A DNA stretch of 43,486 bases from contig CAMHPQ010000005.1 in NCBI GenBank assembly GCA_946187035.1, positions 1 to 43,486 of the forward strand. Direction: 5' to 3'. Every line of letters begins with the position of its first letter. Positions within the stretch are counted from its first letter, which is position 1. The notes under the pieces are model-generated. The model searched no databases. It was not told the origin of the DNA and saw only the letters and a program-made list of their open reading frames with translations. This DNA comes from an uncultured Clostridia bacterium (GTDB taxonomy: Bacteria; Bacillota; Clostridia; Oscillospirales; Oscillospiraceae). This document shows, piece after piece, positions 1 through 8,128 of this stretch. The position numbers and the translations under genes were made by a program.

Positions 1-13
1 GGAGGGGAGACCC

Positions 14-790
14 ATGACCATCTATCACGCAGATCAGGAGCGGGAGCAGAACACCGTCGGCCGACGGATCGCCGCTGCCAGAAAAGAGCGGGGACTGAGC
101 CTCCGCCGACTCTCGGAGCTGCTGGCGAACTGCGGCGTGCGCGTCACGGCGGCGGCCATCAGCAAGTGGGAGGTGGGCGGCGCGGTGCCCAACGCCTATC
201 AGCTTCTGGCCCTGTGCCACGTCTTGGAATTGGAGGACGGCCTTCGGTTCTTCTCCGATGCTGCGCCGGCGGGGGATTTGAACGCCCTCGGAATGCGAAA
301 GCTCAGGGACTACCGGACGGATCTGGTGGCCTCGGGGCGCTACCGGCCGAGACCGAATCTCACGGAGATCCGCATGATCGAAATGCCGGTGAGCCGGATT
401 CCGGTCTCCGCGGGCACCGGCGCCTTTCTGGAGGCGGACAGCTTCGAGCGAATCCCCTTTCCGGCGGGCACCATCCCGGCGGGGGCGGAGTTTGGCCTCC
501 GGGTCCAGGGAGACAGCATGGAGCCGGTCTATCAGGACGGCCAGATCGTCTGGGTGCAGCGGTGCAGTCGGCTGCGTCTGGGCGAGGTGGGCGTGTTTCT
601 CTATGACGGCGACGGCTATCTGAAGGTCTACGGGGAGCAGCTGCCGCCGGAGAGCGAGCGGGAGCAGTATATCGACAGCAGCGGCGTCCTGCATATGCAG
701 CCGGTGCTGATCTCCTACAATGACCGCTACCCGCCGAGACCGGTGCGCCCGGACACGGCCTTCAACATCGCGGGCAGAGTATTGAACTGA
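14..790 (+). CDS. LexA-like self-cleaving repressor (XRE helix-turn-helix plus S24 peptidase)
   Basis: 258 aa DNA-binding repressor expected to inactivate itself by autoproteolysis when RecA filaments form or another inducer appears. An XRE-type helix-turn-helix spans about residues 17-72 (RRIAAARKERGLS to the KWEVGG turn). An S24/LexA-like catalytic domain covers about 128-250. Ser168 in GDSMEP and Lys204 in YLKVYG form the expected Ser/Lys dyad, and the Ala-Gly at 133-134 (VSAGTG) is the likely scissile bond. The start is fixed by GGAGGGGA at bases 1-8. It heads a close set with a GyrI-like protein, a Y-family polymerase and a YolD-like protein, so it probably controls that cassette. It differs from true LexA in having an XRE rather than a winged-helix DNA-binding domain. 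Its own promoter and operator lie outside the window. Confidence 0.88.
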   Translation: MTIYHADQEREQNTVGRRIAAARKERGLSLRRLSELLANCGVRVTAAAISKWEVGGAVPNAYQLLALCHVLELEDGLRFFSDAAPAGDLNALGMRKLRDYRTDLVASGRYRPRPNLTEIRMIEMPVSRIPVSAGTGAFLEADSFERIPFPAGTIPAGAEFGLRVQGDSMEPVYQDGQIVWVQRCSRLRLGEVGVFLYDGDGYLKVYGEQLPPESEREQYIDSSGVLHMQPVLISYNDRYPPRPVRPDTAFNIAGRVLN

Positions 791-806
791 GACGGGAGCG
801 CTGATC

Positions 807-1439
807 ATGGCCTTTGATTTTAAGAAGGAATACAAGGAATTCTACATGCCGAAGGACAGGCCTGCCATCGTGGAGGTGCCGCCCATGCAGTATGTGGCCG
901 TCCGGGGCGCGGGGGACCCGAACCTGCCGGAAGGGGACTACCAGAAGGCCGTCGAGATCCTCTACGCCGTGGCCTATACGCTGAAAATGAGCTACAAGAC
1001 CGACCGCCGGATCGAGGGCTTCTTTGAGTATGTGGTCCCGCCGCTGGAGGGCTTCTGGTATCAGGAGGGCGTCGCCGGCTTTGATTATGAGAAGAAGGAT
1101 CAGTTCCGCTGGCTCTCGGTGATCCGTCTGCCGGACTTTATCAAAAAGGCGGATTTTGACTGGGCGGTGGAGACGGCCCAAAGGAAGAAAAAGCTGGACT
1201 GCTCCAAAGCGGAGCTGGTCACTGTGGAGGAGGGGCTCTGCGTCCAGATCCTCCACAAGGGTCCCTTTGACGATGAGCCCGCCAGCGTTGCAAAGATGGA
1301 GCAATACGCCGAGGCGCAGGGGTGCTGCATCGACCTGAACGAGCGCCGCCTGCACCATGAAATCTATCTGTCAGACGCCCGAAGGGTACCGCCGGAGAAC
1401 TGGAAAACCGTGATCCGGCACCCGATCCGCAGGCGCTGA
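807..1439 (+). CDS. GyrI-like small-molecule-binding domain protein
   Basis: 210 aa soluble protein of the GyrI-like (AraC effector-binding-like) family. The recognisable features are an N-terminal PPMQYVAVRGAGDP strand, a KGPFDDEP segment where GyrI-like folds line their pocket, and a C-terminal HHEIYLSDARRVPPENWKT block typical of stand-alone members. No DNA-binding domain is present, so it is a free-standing binding or possibly hydrolase module, not a transcription factor. It lies 16 bp after the LexA-like gene and 25 bp before the Y-family polymerase gene, suggesting co-transcription. The link to DNA damage is inferred from position only; GyrI proteins in other bacteria can protect DNA gyrase. 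Confidence 0.8.
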   Translation: MAFDFKKEYKEFYMPKDRPAIVEVPPMQYVAVRGAGDPNLPEGDYQKAVEILYAVAYTLKMSYKTDRRIEGFFEYVVPPLEGFWYQEGVAGFDYEKKDQFRWLSVIRLPDFIKKADFDWAVETAQRKKKLDCSKAELVTVEEGLCVQILHKGPFDDEPASVAKMEQYAEAQGCCIDLNERRLHHEIYLSDARRVPPENWKTVIRHPIRRR

Positions 1440-1464
1440 CCCGGTCTGCACGGAGGCGAATCGG

Positions 1465-2940
1465 ATGCCATCGAACAGAACCTATATCGCCATCGATTTA
1501 AAATCCTTCTATGCCTCCGTGGAATGCGTGGACCGGGATCTTGACCCGCTGACCACGAACCTGGTGGTAGCCGACGCCTCCAGAACGGAAAAGACCATCT
1601 GTCTCGCGGTGACGCCGGCTCTGAAGGCCCACGGCATCTCCGGCAGAGCGCGGCTCTTTGAGGTGATCCAGCGGGTGGAGCAGGTGAACGCCCAGCGGCG
1701 GAGACTGGCCCCCGGCGGCGTCCTCACCGGCAGCGCCACCGACTCCGTCACCCTGAACTCCGATCCGGCCTACGCGCTGGATTACATCGTCGCGCCGCCG
1801 AGAATGGGGCATTACATGGAGGTCAGCACCCAGATCTACCAGATCTATTTAAAATATGTGGCGCCGGAGGACATCTTCGTCTACTCCGTGGACGAGGTCT
1901 TCATCGACGCCACGCCCTATCTGGAGGTCAGGAAACAGAGCGCCCACGACTTCGCCATGACCATGGTGCGGGACGTGCTGAAAACCACGGGCATCACCGC
2001 CACCGCCGGCATCGGGCCGAACCTGTATCTCTGCAAGATCGCCATGGACATCTACGCCAAACGGCAGCCTGCGGACAAAGACGGCGTCCGTGTGGCAGAG
2101 CTCACCGAGCGCAGCTTTCGGGAGCACCTGTGGGAGCATCAGCCCCTGACGGACTTCTGGCGGCTGGGCCCCGGCTACGCGAGACGGCTGAACGCGGCGG
2201 GGCTCTACACCATGGGCGATGTGGCGCGGTATTCCATCGACCACGCCGACGCGCTCTATAAGATGTTCGGCGTCAACGCGGAACTGCTGATCGACCACGC
2301 CTGGGGGTGGGAGAGCTGCACCATGCAGGATGTGAAGGCCTACCGTCCCCGCTCCAATTCCCTCAGCTCCGGGCAGGTGCTGTCGAGACCCTATGCCTTC
2401 CGGGAGGCGCGGACCATCGTCTGGGAGATGACCGACCTGCTGGCGCTGGATCTGCTGAAAAAGGGCCTGGTGACGGATCAGATTGAGCTGACCGTGGGCT
2501 ATGACATTTCCGGCCTGACGAAGTCCTATTCCGGCGCGGTGAAGGTGGACTACTATGGCCGCAAGGCGCCAAAGCATGCCCACGGCTCGCAGAATCTGCC
2601 CTTTCCGACGAATTCGGCCAAGGTGCTGCTGGAGGCCATGCAGGCTTTGTTTGACCGGATCGTGGATCGGAATTTGCCGGTGCGGCGAATGTATGTGGTG
2701 GCCAATCACATCGTCCCCGCGCGGGAGGAGACGCCGGACTGCCAGCAGCTGGATCTGTTTACCGACCCGGACTCGGAGCGGCAGCAGAAGGAGGCTCTGG
2801 ATCGGGAGCAGCGCCGCATGCAGACCATCCTGCGCATTCAGGAACGCTACGGGAAAAACGCAATTTTAAAAGGAAAGAATTTCGAGCCGGGCGCCACCAC
2901 CATCGAGCGCAACCATCAGATTGGAGGACACCGGGCATGA
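1465..2940 (+). CDS. Y-family translesion DNA polymerase (UmuC/UvrX-like)
   Basis: 491 aa error-prone polymerase for lesion bypass. The palm carries the metal ligands: Asp11 in the AIDLKSFYASVEC motif and Asp143-Glu144 in YSVDEVF. The AVTPALKAHGISGRARLFE segment is the usual finger region. A helix-hairpin-helix-like stretch (RLGPGYARRLNAAGLYTMGD) and a little-finger domain follow. An element near residue 431 (CQQLDLF) resembles a sliding-clamp-binding peptide (QLDLF). GGAGG at 1451-1455 supports the start. The stop overlaps the following YolD-like gene by 4 bp, the same pairing as yqjW-yqjX of Bacillus subtilis. Regulation by the LexA-like protein upstream is likely. Confidence 0.93.
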   Translation: MPSNRTYIAIDLKSFYASVECVDRDLDPLTTNLVVADASRTEKTICLAVTPALKAHGISGRARLFEVIQRVEQVNAQRRRLAPGGVLTGSATDSVTLNSDPAYALDYIVAPPRMGHYMEVSTQIYQIYLKYVAPEDIFVYSVDEVFIDATPYLEVRKQSAHDFAMTMVRDVLKTTGITATAGIGPNLYLCKIAMDIYAKRQPADKDGVRVAELTERSFREHLWEHQPLTDFWRLGPGYARRLNAAGLYTMGDVARYSIDHADALYKMFGVNAELLIDHAWGWESCTMQDVKAYRPRSNSLSSGQVLSRPYAFREARTIVWEMTDLLALDLLKKGLVTDQIELTVGYDISGLTKSYSGAVKVDYYGRKAPKHAHGSQNLPFPTNSAKVLLEAMQALFDRIVDRNLPVRRMYVVANHIVPAREETPDCQQLDLFTDPDSERQQKEALDREQRRMQTILRIQERYGKNAILKGKNFEPGATTIERNHQIGGHRA

Positions 2941-3365
2941 GTACCCGCTATGATGACATCATTGATCTGCCCCATGTGATCACGCCGGGACGCCGGGCCA
3001 TGGCCATGGAGAACCGGGCGGCGCAGTTCGCCCCCTTCGCGGCCCTGACAGGCTATGACGGCATGGTGCTGGAGGCAGCCCGCCATACGGATCAACGGAT
3101 TGAGTTGGACGAGGGCGAAAGGGAAGCGCTGGATCAGCGGCTGCAGCTGCTGTGGGATCACATTCTGGAGCTGCCGGAGATCACCGTGACCTATTTTATC
3201 CCGGACGCTCGCAAATCCGGCGGCGCCTACCGAACCGTCACCGGCCACGCAAAGCGCATCCGCATCCAGGCGCGGACCCTGGAACTCCAGTGCGGCGAGG
3301 TAATCCCTTTGGATGAGATCATTTCCATGCAGGGCGGCTGTTTTGCACCGCTGGAGCTGTACTGA
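2937..3365 (+). CDS. YolD-like protein
   Basis: 142 aa protein of the YolD-like family, which often sits directly behind Y-family polymerase genes in Firmicutes and is thought to act with them, possibly as a UmuD-like partner. The diagnostic stretch is at about residues 20-60 (RRAMAMENRAAQFAPFAALTGYDG), followed by a helix rich in Glu and an all-beta C-terminal half. The start codon overlaps the polymerase stop (ATGA), indicating translational coupling. It is the last gene of the cassette. No classical terminator follows, only the inverted repeat at 3402-3438. Confidence 0.85.
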   Translation: MSTRYDDIIDLPHVITPGRRAMAMENRAAQFAPFAALTGYDGMVLEAARHTDQRIELDEGEREALDQRLQLLWDHILELPEITVTYFIPDARKSGGAYRTVTGHAKRIRIQARTLELQCGEVIPLDEIISMQGGCFAPLELY

Positions 3366-3401
3366 ACTGATTTCAAATTTACAGATATTTACACAACACT
3401 C

Positions 3402-3438
3402 TGAGCCGTTTTTGTACATTATGCACAAAAACGGCTCA
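3402..3438. repeat. 14-bp perfect inverted repeat, candidate operator
   Basis: TGAGCCGTTTTTGT at 3402-3415 is matched exactly by its reverse complement at 3425-3438, with a 9-base spacer. Neither strand shows a T-tract directly after the stem, so it is not a standard intrinsic terminator. It ends about 12 bp upstream of the -35 region of the next operon, a suitable place for a regulator or for a roadblock between cassettes. Confidence 0.55.
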
Positions 3439-3449
3439 AAAATTCTGGA

Positions 3450-3478
3450 ATGCAAAGGGAAAGAAAATTTGTTACAAT
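3450..3478 (+). promoter_or_regulatory. Possible promoter of the tocopherol-cyclase-like operon
   Basis: The -10 element is TACAAT at 3473-3478. The -35 is weak (ATGCAA at 3450-3455) with a 17-bp spacer in an AT-rich stretch. A weak -35 would fit an activator bound at the adjacent inverted repeat. Confidence 0.45.
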
Positions 3479-3537
3479 AAAGAGAAGCAGAGAGAATGAA
3501 AATGTAGAGACAAAAACGAAAAAGGGAGGAATAACAA

Positions 3538-4674
3538 ATGGCAAACATCAGCGATATTACCCGCAATGCGTGGATGCTCAAAGGCCCGCTTGCGAAGCGC
3601 GGTTATGACTGGTGGTGGCACAATTTCACCGCCCGCGACGCCGAGACCGGGGAGGAAAAACCGTTTTACGTGGAGTTCTTCACCTGCAACCCGGCCCACG
3701 CCAAGGAGGAGCCGGTCATCGTCTGGAACCGTCCCGAGGCCCAGAAGCGGGGCGAGCGTCCGTCCTATCTGATGGTCAACGTGGGCACCTGGGGCAAGGA
3801 AAAAGCCCAGCTGCACCGGTTTTTTGCCTGGAAGGATGTGCGCATCTCTCCGGTGACGCCCTATTCCATCGACGCCGCCGACTGCTTCTGCTCCGAGACG
3901 GAGACCCGCGGCAGCATCCACATCACCGAGGCGGAGGCCAAGGCGCACCCCGAGTGGATGTGCGACGCCGGCAGCGTGAAGTGGGATCTGAAGATCAACA
4001 AGGACATCTCCTTCCACGTGGGCTACGGCGCCAGCAAGCTCTTCCGGGACATCAACTCCTTTGAGATGTTCTGGCACGCCGAGGGCATGAAGACCTACTT
4101 CTCCGGCGAGGTGGAGTTCAACGGCCGGAAGTACATCGTCACGCCGGAGACCTGCTACGGCTACGCGGACAAAAACTGGGGCGGCGACTTCACCAGTCCC
4201 TGGGTGTGGCTGAGCAGCAACAATCTGGTCAGCAAAAAGACCGGCAAGCAGCTGAAAAACAGCGCCTTCGAGATCGGCGGCGGACGCCCGAAGATCTTCT
4301 TCTACGCCCTGGAGCGGAAGCTGCTGGGTCAGTTCTTCTATGAGGGCAAAAACTACGAGTTCAACTTCTCCAAGTTCTGGACCGGCAGCCAGACGAAATT
4401 TGACTGCTGGGAGACCGAGGACGAGATCCACTGGCATGTGGTGCAGACCACCTTCACCGCCAAGATGGACAGCCAGATCGTCTGCAAAAAGGCCGACATG
4501 CTGAACATCAACTACGAGGCCCCCAACGGCACCAAGCGCCACAACCGCCTCTGGAACGGCGGCAACGGCGTGGGCACCATCAAGCTCTATCGCCGCGTCG
4601 GGCCGAAGTTCTTCCTGATCGATGAGGTTGAGGCAAAGAACATCGGCTGCGAGTTCGGCGAATACGACAGATAA
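3538..4674 (+). CDS. Tocopherol-cyclase-like (lipocalin-type) protein
   Basis: 378 aa, no signal peptide or membrane segment. The central GYADKNWGGDFTSPWVWLSS stretch (about residues 207-226) matches the signature of the tocopherol cyclase / AttH-like beta-barrel family, and the protein is rich in Trp, Tyr and Phe as expected for a barrel around a hydrophobic ligand. Bacteria of this type do not make tocopherol, so the true substrate is probably another hydrophobic molecule such as a terpenoid, steroid or quinone-like compound. GGGAGGA at 3524-3530 sets the start. It is followed 16 bp later by an SDR and then an ene-reductase, which suggests a shared small-molecule redox pathway. The exact reaction is unknown. 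Confidence 0.72.
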   Translation: MANISDITRNAWMLKGPLAKRGYDWWWHNFTARDAETGEEKPFYVEFFTCNPAHAKEEPVIVWNRPEAQKRGERPSYLMVNVGTWGKEKAQLHRFFAWKDVRISPVTPYSIDAADCFCSETETRGSIHITEAEAKAHPEWMCDAGSVKWDLKINKDISFHVGYGASKLFRDINSFEMFWHAEGMKTYFSGEVEFNGRKYIVTPETCYGYADKNWGGDFTSPWVWLSSNNLVSKKTGKQLKNSAFEIGGGRPKIFFYALERKLLGQFFYEGKNYEFNFSKFWTGSQTKFDCWETEDEIHWHVVQTTFTAKMDSQIVCKKADMLNINYEAPNGTKRHNRLWNGGNGVGTIKLYRRVGPKFFLIDEVEAKNIGCEFGEYDR

Positions 4675-4690
4675 GGGAGGAAACAGGTCC

Positions 4691-5482
4691 ATGATCAACG
4701 GAAAAACCATCGTTCTCACCGGCGCCAGCAGCGGCATCGGTCTGGAGGTGCTGAAGCTTCTGGCCGAGGGGCAGGACAACCGCATTCTGGCCGTCAGCCG
4801 CCACGCGGTGGAAAAGCTCACAGGCTTTGCGCCGAATGTGTTCCCCTTCGACTGCGACGTCAGCAGCCCGGAAGGCATCGAGAAGCTGTTCGCCCAGGCG
4901 GAGAGCATGTTTGATAAGATCGATATCTTCTACGCCAACGCCGGTTTCCCGTACTACGAGCGCTATGACTACACCGACTGGGAGCGCGTGGAAAAGATGT
5001 TCCGCACCAACACCTTCGCCCCCATGTATACCTACTCCCGCTATCTCCGGCATCTGAATGGACGGGACGGCCACCTGGCCATCACCGTCAGCGCCATCGG
5101 TCAGATGGCCATGCCGGGCTACGCGGTCTACAGCGCCAGCAAGTTCGCCACCCAGGGCTTCCAGCAGGCGGTTCGGACGGAAATGCCGGACAATCTGAAG
5201 ATGACCTGCCTCTATCCCGTGGCAACCGACACCAATTTCTTCGTGGTGGCCGCCGACGGCGAGAAGTTTGAAAAGCCCTTCCCGGTGCAGAAGCCGGACG
5301 TGGTGGCGAGAAAGATGGTCGACGGCATCGAAAAGGGCAAGAAATACGTCTCTCCCTGCTTCCTGTTCGCGGTGAGCAAGGTGCTCATGGGCATCTTTCC
5401 CTTCGTCCGCACGGTCTACTGGAAGCTGGAGTACAACAAGCTGGTGCGTCTGGAAAAGCGCCTCGCGAAGGAAGGAAAGTAA
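4691..5482 (+). CDS. SDR-family NAD(P)-dependent oxidoreductase
   Basis: 263 aa classical short-chain dehydrogenase. TGASSGIG near the N-terminus binds the dinucleotide, YANAG supports the central sheet, and the Ser (VSAIGQ), Tyr and Lys (YSASK) catalytic residues are all present. The C-terminal 50 residues are hydrophobic then basic (VLMGIFPFVRTVYWKLEY), which may bind a membrane or lipid substrate. ATG 4691 is preferred over the upstream in-frame start at 4622 because GGGAGG lies at 4677-4682 and the upstream codons fall inside the previous gene. It is 3 bp from the ene-reductase gene. Likely role: oxidising or reducing an alcohol/ketone on the molecule handled by its neighbours. Confidence 0.9.
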   Translation: MINGKTIVLTGASSGIGLEVLKLLAEGQDNRILAVSRHAVEKLTGFAPNVFPFDCDVSSPEGIEKLFAQAESMFDKIDIFYANAGFPYYERYDYTDWERVEKMFRTNTFAPMYTYSRYLRHLNGRDGHLAITVSAIGQMAMPGYAVYSASKFATQGFQQAVRTEMPDNLKMTCLYPVATDTNFFVVAADGEKFEKPFPVQKPDVVARKMVDGIEKGKKYVSPCFLFAVSKVLMGIFPFVRTVYWKLEYNKLVRLEKRLAKEGK

Positions 5483-5485
5483 GCC

Positions 5486-7558
5486 ATGGCCTATGATATG
5501 CTGTTAAGCCCGATGAACATCGGCACCCTGACCATCAAAAACCGCACGGTGATGACCGCCGCCGAGATGAGCCTGGGTCAGCCAAACGGCTGCCCCACGG
5601 AAAAGCTCATGGATTACTATGAGGAGCGCGCCAAAGGTGGCGTCGGCCTCATCATCCCGGGCGTCACCCGCGTCAACGACATGGGCGCCGCCTCCACCTA
5701 CACCCAGCTGGCCATGAGCCAGGACTATCAGATCGAGCCCATGCGGGAGTTCGTGGAGCGCATCCACCGCCACGGGGCCAAGCTGGGCATCCAGCTGCAC
5801 CATCCGGGCCGTCAGGGCTATTCCAGCTCCACCAACAGTCTGCCGCTGGTGATTCCGATTGTGAAGCGGTTCCCCAAGGTGCTGGACGGCATCTTCAAAT
5901 GCACGCCGCTGCTGCTGGGCATGGAGGAGAAAAAGCTCATCTGGTCCGTGCAGGCTCCCTCCAAGGTGGAGCTCGCCAACCACGGCGCCATGCGCATGCA
6001 CGCCATGAGCAAAAAGGAAGTCAAAAAGCTCATCAACGACTTCATTGAGGCGGCTGTCCGCTGCCAGAAGGCCGGCGTCGACCTGGTGGAGCTCCACGGC
6101 GGCCACGGCTACATGATCCAGCAGTTCCTGAGCCCCAACACCAACCACCGCACCGACGAATACGGCGGCAGCTTTGAAAACCGCATGCGCTTCGTCTCGG
6201 AAATCATTCAGGGCATCCGGGAGCGCTGCGGCAGAGACTATCCGCTGATGGTGCGTCTCACCGCCGATGAGATGTATGACAAGATCGGCATGCCGGAGAA
6301 GGGCTACCATCTGGACACCGGCAAGCGGATCGCCATGGAGCTGGAGAAGCTGGGCGTGGACGCCATCAACGTCACCAGCGCCTGCTACGACGTGTACAAC
6401 CGGTGGCTGGAACCCACCAGCTACGAGCCTGGCTGGCGCGCCTATCTGGCAAAAGAGATCAAGTCCGTGGTGAACATCCCCGTCTGCGCCGCCAACTTCA
6501 TGCGCAGCCCGGAGCAGGCCGAGGAGCAGCTCCAGAACGGCACCCAGGACTTCATTGGCTCCGCCAGAAGCTTCATCTGCGATCCCTACTGGGTCAAGAA
6601 GCTGGAAGAGGGGAGACGTCCCGAGCTGCAGCGCTGCATCGGCTGCCTGCACTGCATTTCCTCCTTCATGACCAACGCCAAGGTTGGCAAGTCCGGCGAA
6701 TGTGCCCTGAACCCCGCCGTGGGCATCGAGGCCCAGGATCACGCCCTGCCCAGAGACATGGAGGGCAAGCGCGCCGTGGTCGTGGGCGGCGGCCCCGCGG
6801 GCTTCATGGCTGCCATGACTCTCAAGCGCCGGGGCTGCGACGTGACTCTTCTTGAGAAGGATCTCAAGCCCGGAGGACAGGTCATCACCGCATCCACCTG
6901 CATTTTGAAGGATAAGCTCTACTGGTGCGTGGAGGATTACATGCATCGGGCGGAGGCCATGGGCGTCACCATCTGCCTGGGCAAGGAGGCCACCGCCGAG
7001 AGCATTCTGGAGATGAAGCCCGATCTGGTGATCTGCGCCACCGGCGGCCACGCTTTGGTTCCGGGCAAGCTTCCCGGCGTCACCAACGAAAACGTCTGCA
7101 CCGCCCCGGAGATCATCCTGGGCCAGAAGAAGAGCAAGGGCGGCAACGCTGTGGTTATCGGCAGCGGCATGACCGGTCTGGAGGTCTCGGAGTTCCTGTG
7201 CCAGCAGGGCTGCAAAGTCACGGTCATCGAGATGGCGCCGGAGATCGCACCCGGCTCCTGGTTCCAGCTGGTGGACGACGAGATGGAGCGCCTGACGCCC
7301 CACGGCGTGGTCTTCCGTCCCGGCACCAAGCTGGTAGAGATCAAGCCCGACGGCGTGGTGGTGGAAGACGTCAAGAGCGGCAATCAGGAGTTCCTGCCCG
7401 CCGAAGACGTGGTGCTCAGCATGGGCGTCCGCCCGGATCAGCAGCTCAAGTCTGAGCTGGAGGGCAAGGTTCCCGTATACCTGGTGGGCGACGCGGTCAA
7501 GAGCGGCACCATCGCCAATGCGGTCCACAGCGCCTACAATACCGTTGTAAGCATCTGA
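5486..7558 (+). CDS. Fe-S flavin ene-reductase of the old yellow enzyme / 2,4-dienoyl-CoA reductase family
   Basis: 690 aa multidomain enzyme. Residues about 1-370 form an old-yellow-enzyme TIM barrel with FMN, including the HGGHGYMIQQFLSPNTNHR and EYGGSFENR signatures. A 4Fe-4S site follows at about 384-410 (CIGCLHC and a later ECALNP). An FAD domain starts at about 430 (VVVGGGPAGF) and an NAD(P) domain at about 555 (VVIGSGMTGLEVS). Relatives include 2,4-dienoyl-CoA reductase, bile-acid BaiCD/BaiH and steroid ene-reductases, all of which reduce or form an activated C=C bond. The substrate is not predictable from sequence. It is the last gene of its operon and is followed by a strong terminator. 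Confidence 0.9.
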   Translation: MAYDMLLSPMNIGTLTIKNRTVMTAAEMSLGQPNGCPTEKLMDYYEERAKGGVGLIIPGVTRVNDMGAASTYTQLAMSQDYQIEPMREFVERIHRHGAKLGIQLHHPGRQGYSSSTNSLPLVIPIVKRFPKVLDGIFKCTPLLLGMEEKKLIWSVQAPSKVELANHGAMRMHAMSKKEVKKLINDFIEAAVRCQKAGVDLVELHGGHGYMIQQFLSPNTNHRTDEYGGSFENRMRFVSEIIQGIRERCGRDYPLMVRLTADEMYDKIGMPEKGYHLDTGKRIAMELEKLGVDAINVTSACYDVYNRWLEPTSYEPGWRAYLAKEIKSVVNIPVCAANFMRSPEQAEEQLQNGTQDFIGSARSFICDPYWVKKLEEGRRPELQRCIGCLHCISSFMTNAKVGKSGECALNPAVGIEAQDHALPRDMEGKRAVVVGGGPAGFMAAMTLKRRGCDVTLLEKDLKPGGQVITASTCILKDKLYWCVEDYMHRAEAMGVTICLGKEATAESILEMKPDLVICATGGHALVPGKLPGVTNENVCTAPEIILGQKKSKGGNAVVIGSGMTGLEVSEFLCQQGCKVTVIEMAPEIAPGSWFQLVDDEMERLTPHGVVFRPGTKLVEIKPDGVVVEDVKSGNQEFLPAEDVVLSMGVRPDQQLKSELEGKVPVYLVGDAVKSGTIANAVHSAYNTVVSI

Positions 7559-7575
7559 TTGATCAACATATCAAG

Positions 7576-7607
7576 CAAGGCCTGACCCAGTGTCAGGTCT
7601 TGTTTTT
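7576..7607 (+). terminator. Intrinsic terminator of the ene-reductase operon
   Basis: An 11-bp stem, CAAGGCCTGAC (7576-7586) with GTCAGGTCTTG (7592-7602) and one G-T pair, is followed by TTTTT. Confidence 0.88.
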
Positions 7608-7608
7608 G

Positions 7609-7638
7609 TTGCAATTCCAGATTTTTTGTGTTTATATA
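7609..7638 (+). promoter_or_regulatory. Possible promoter of the small membrane protein gene
   Basis: TTGCAA at 7609-7614 and TATATA at 7633-7638 with an 18-bp spacer, just after the preceding terminator. Confidence 0.45.
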
Positions 7639-7661
7639 AATGAGAGTGGGAGGTGAGCTGC

Positions 7662-8000
7662 GTGCAGACGTCTGCAGATATTATAGCTTGGTTTCTTGCC
7701 ATCTTTTTCGCGACTGCCAACCTGGGTGTATATGGCGGCATGTGGATCTTTGCCCGTGATCAAAAATTCCCGTGGTGGACAAAAAAGCGATATTTCCTGT
7801 TTGTCGGCCTATATTTTGCTGCTGTGGTGATCGCCGCATTTCTGAATGCGCGTTCCTTCCCGACGGTCTTTTGGCGAGAATGGCCTCTGGAAATCCTCGG
7901 GATCTTCATGAAAACAGGGCATATCTATTTAATCGCTGTATATTTGATTTTGGAGCGTCGGTGGAGAAAACGTGCAAAGAAGAATCAAAATGAGGAATGA
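7662..8000 (+). CDS. Small membrane protein of unknown function
   Basis: 112 aa with three hydrophobic segments (about residues 9-31, 44-62 and 78-99) and a basic tail (RRWRKRAKKNQ), so probably three membrane passes. GTG 7662 is chosen because GGGAGG at 7648-7653 is placed for it; an upstream GTG at 7653 overlaps that site. Base composition is more AT-rich than the flanking operons, which may mean recent acquisition. No family recognised. It stands alone between two terminators. Confidence 0.6.
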   Translation: MQTSADIIAWFLAIFFATANLGVYGGMWIFARDQKFPWWTKKRYFLFVGLYFAAVVIAAFLNARSFPTVFWREWPLEILGIFMKTGHIYLIAVYLILERRWRKRAKKNQNEE

Positions 8001-8033
8001 ATTCCTGTGTAATTTGCGGGAATTCATTTTTTT
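7997..8033 (+). terminator. Intrinsic terminator overlapping the stop codon
   Basis: ATGAATTCC (7997-8005) pairs with GGAATTCAT (8019-8027), loop 13 nt, followed by a T-run to 8033. The stop codon of the small membrane protein lies in the stem. Confidence 0.75.
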
Positions 8034-8045
8034 CTGGATTTTACC

Positions 8046-8074
8046 TTGAAAAAATGCGGAAAACTGATTAGAAT
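8046..8074 (+). promoter_or_regulatory. Promoter of the rpiR-like operon
   Basis: TTGAAA (8046-8051) and TAGAAT (8069-8074), each matching 5 of 6 consensus bases, with a 17-bp spacer. Confidence 0.75.
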
Positions 8075-8128
8075 GATATACGTGATTTTATGCACCTTTG
8101 CCGTGCTTTTCAATATTTTGGGGGAACT

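Noticed and set aside
5504-7528. A 674-codon minus-strand open frame opposite the ene-reductase gene
   Set aside because: It is a GC-rich codon shadow: it lies wholly opposite a well-supported enzyme, has no ribosome binding site and a composition unlike real proteins. The same applies to long antisense frames at 20605-22416, 33813-35753 and 36591-38519.
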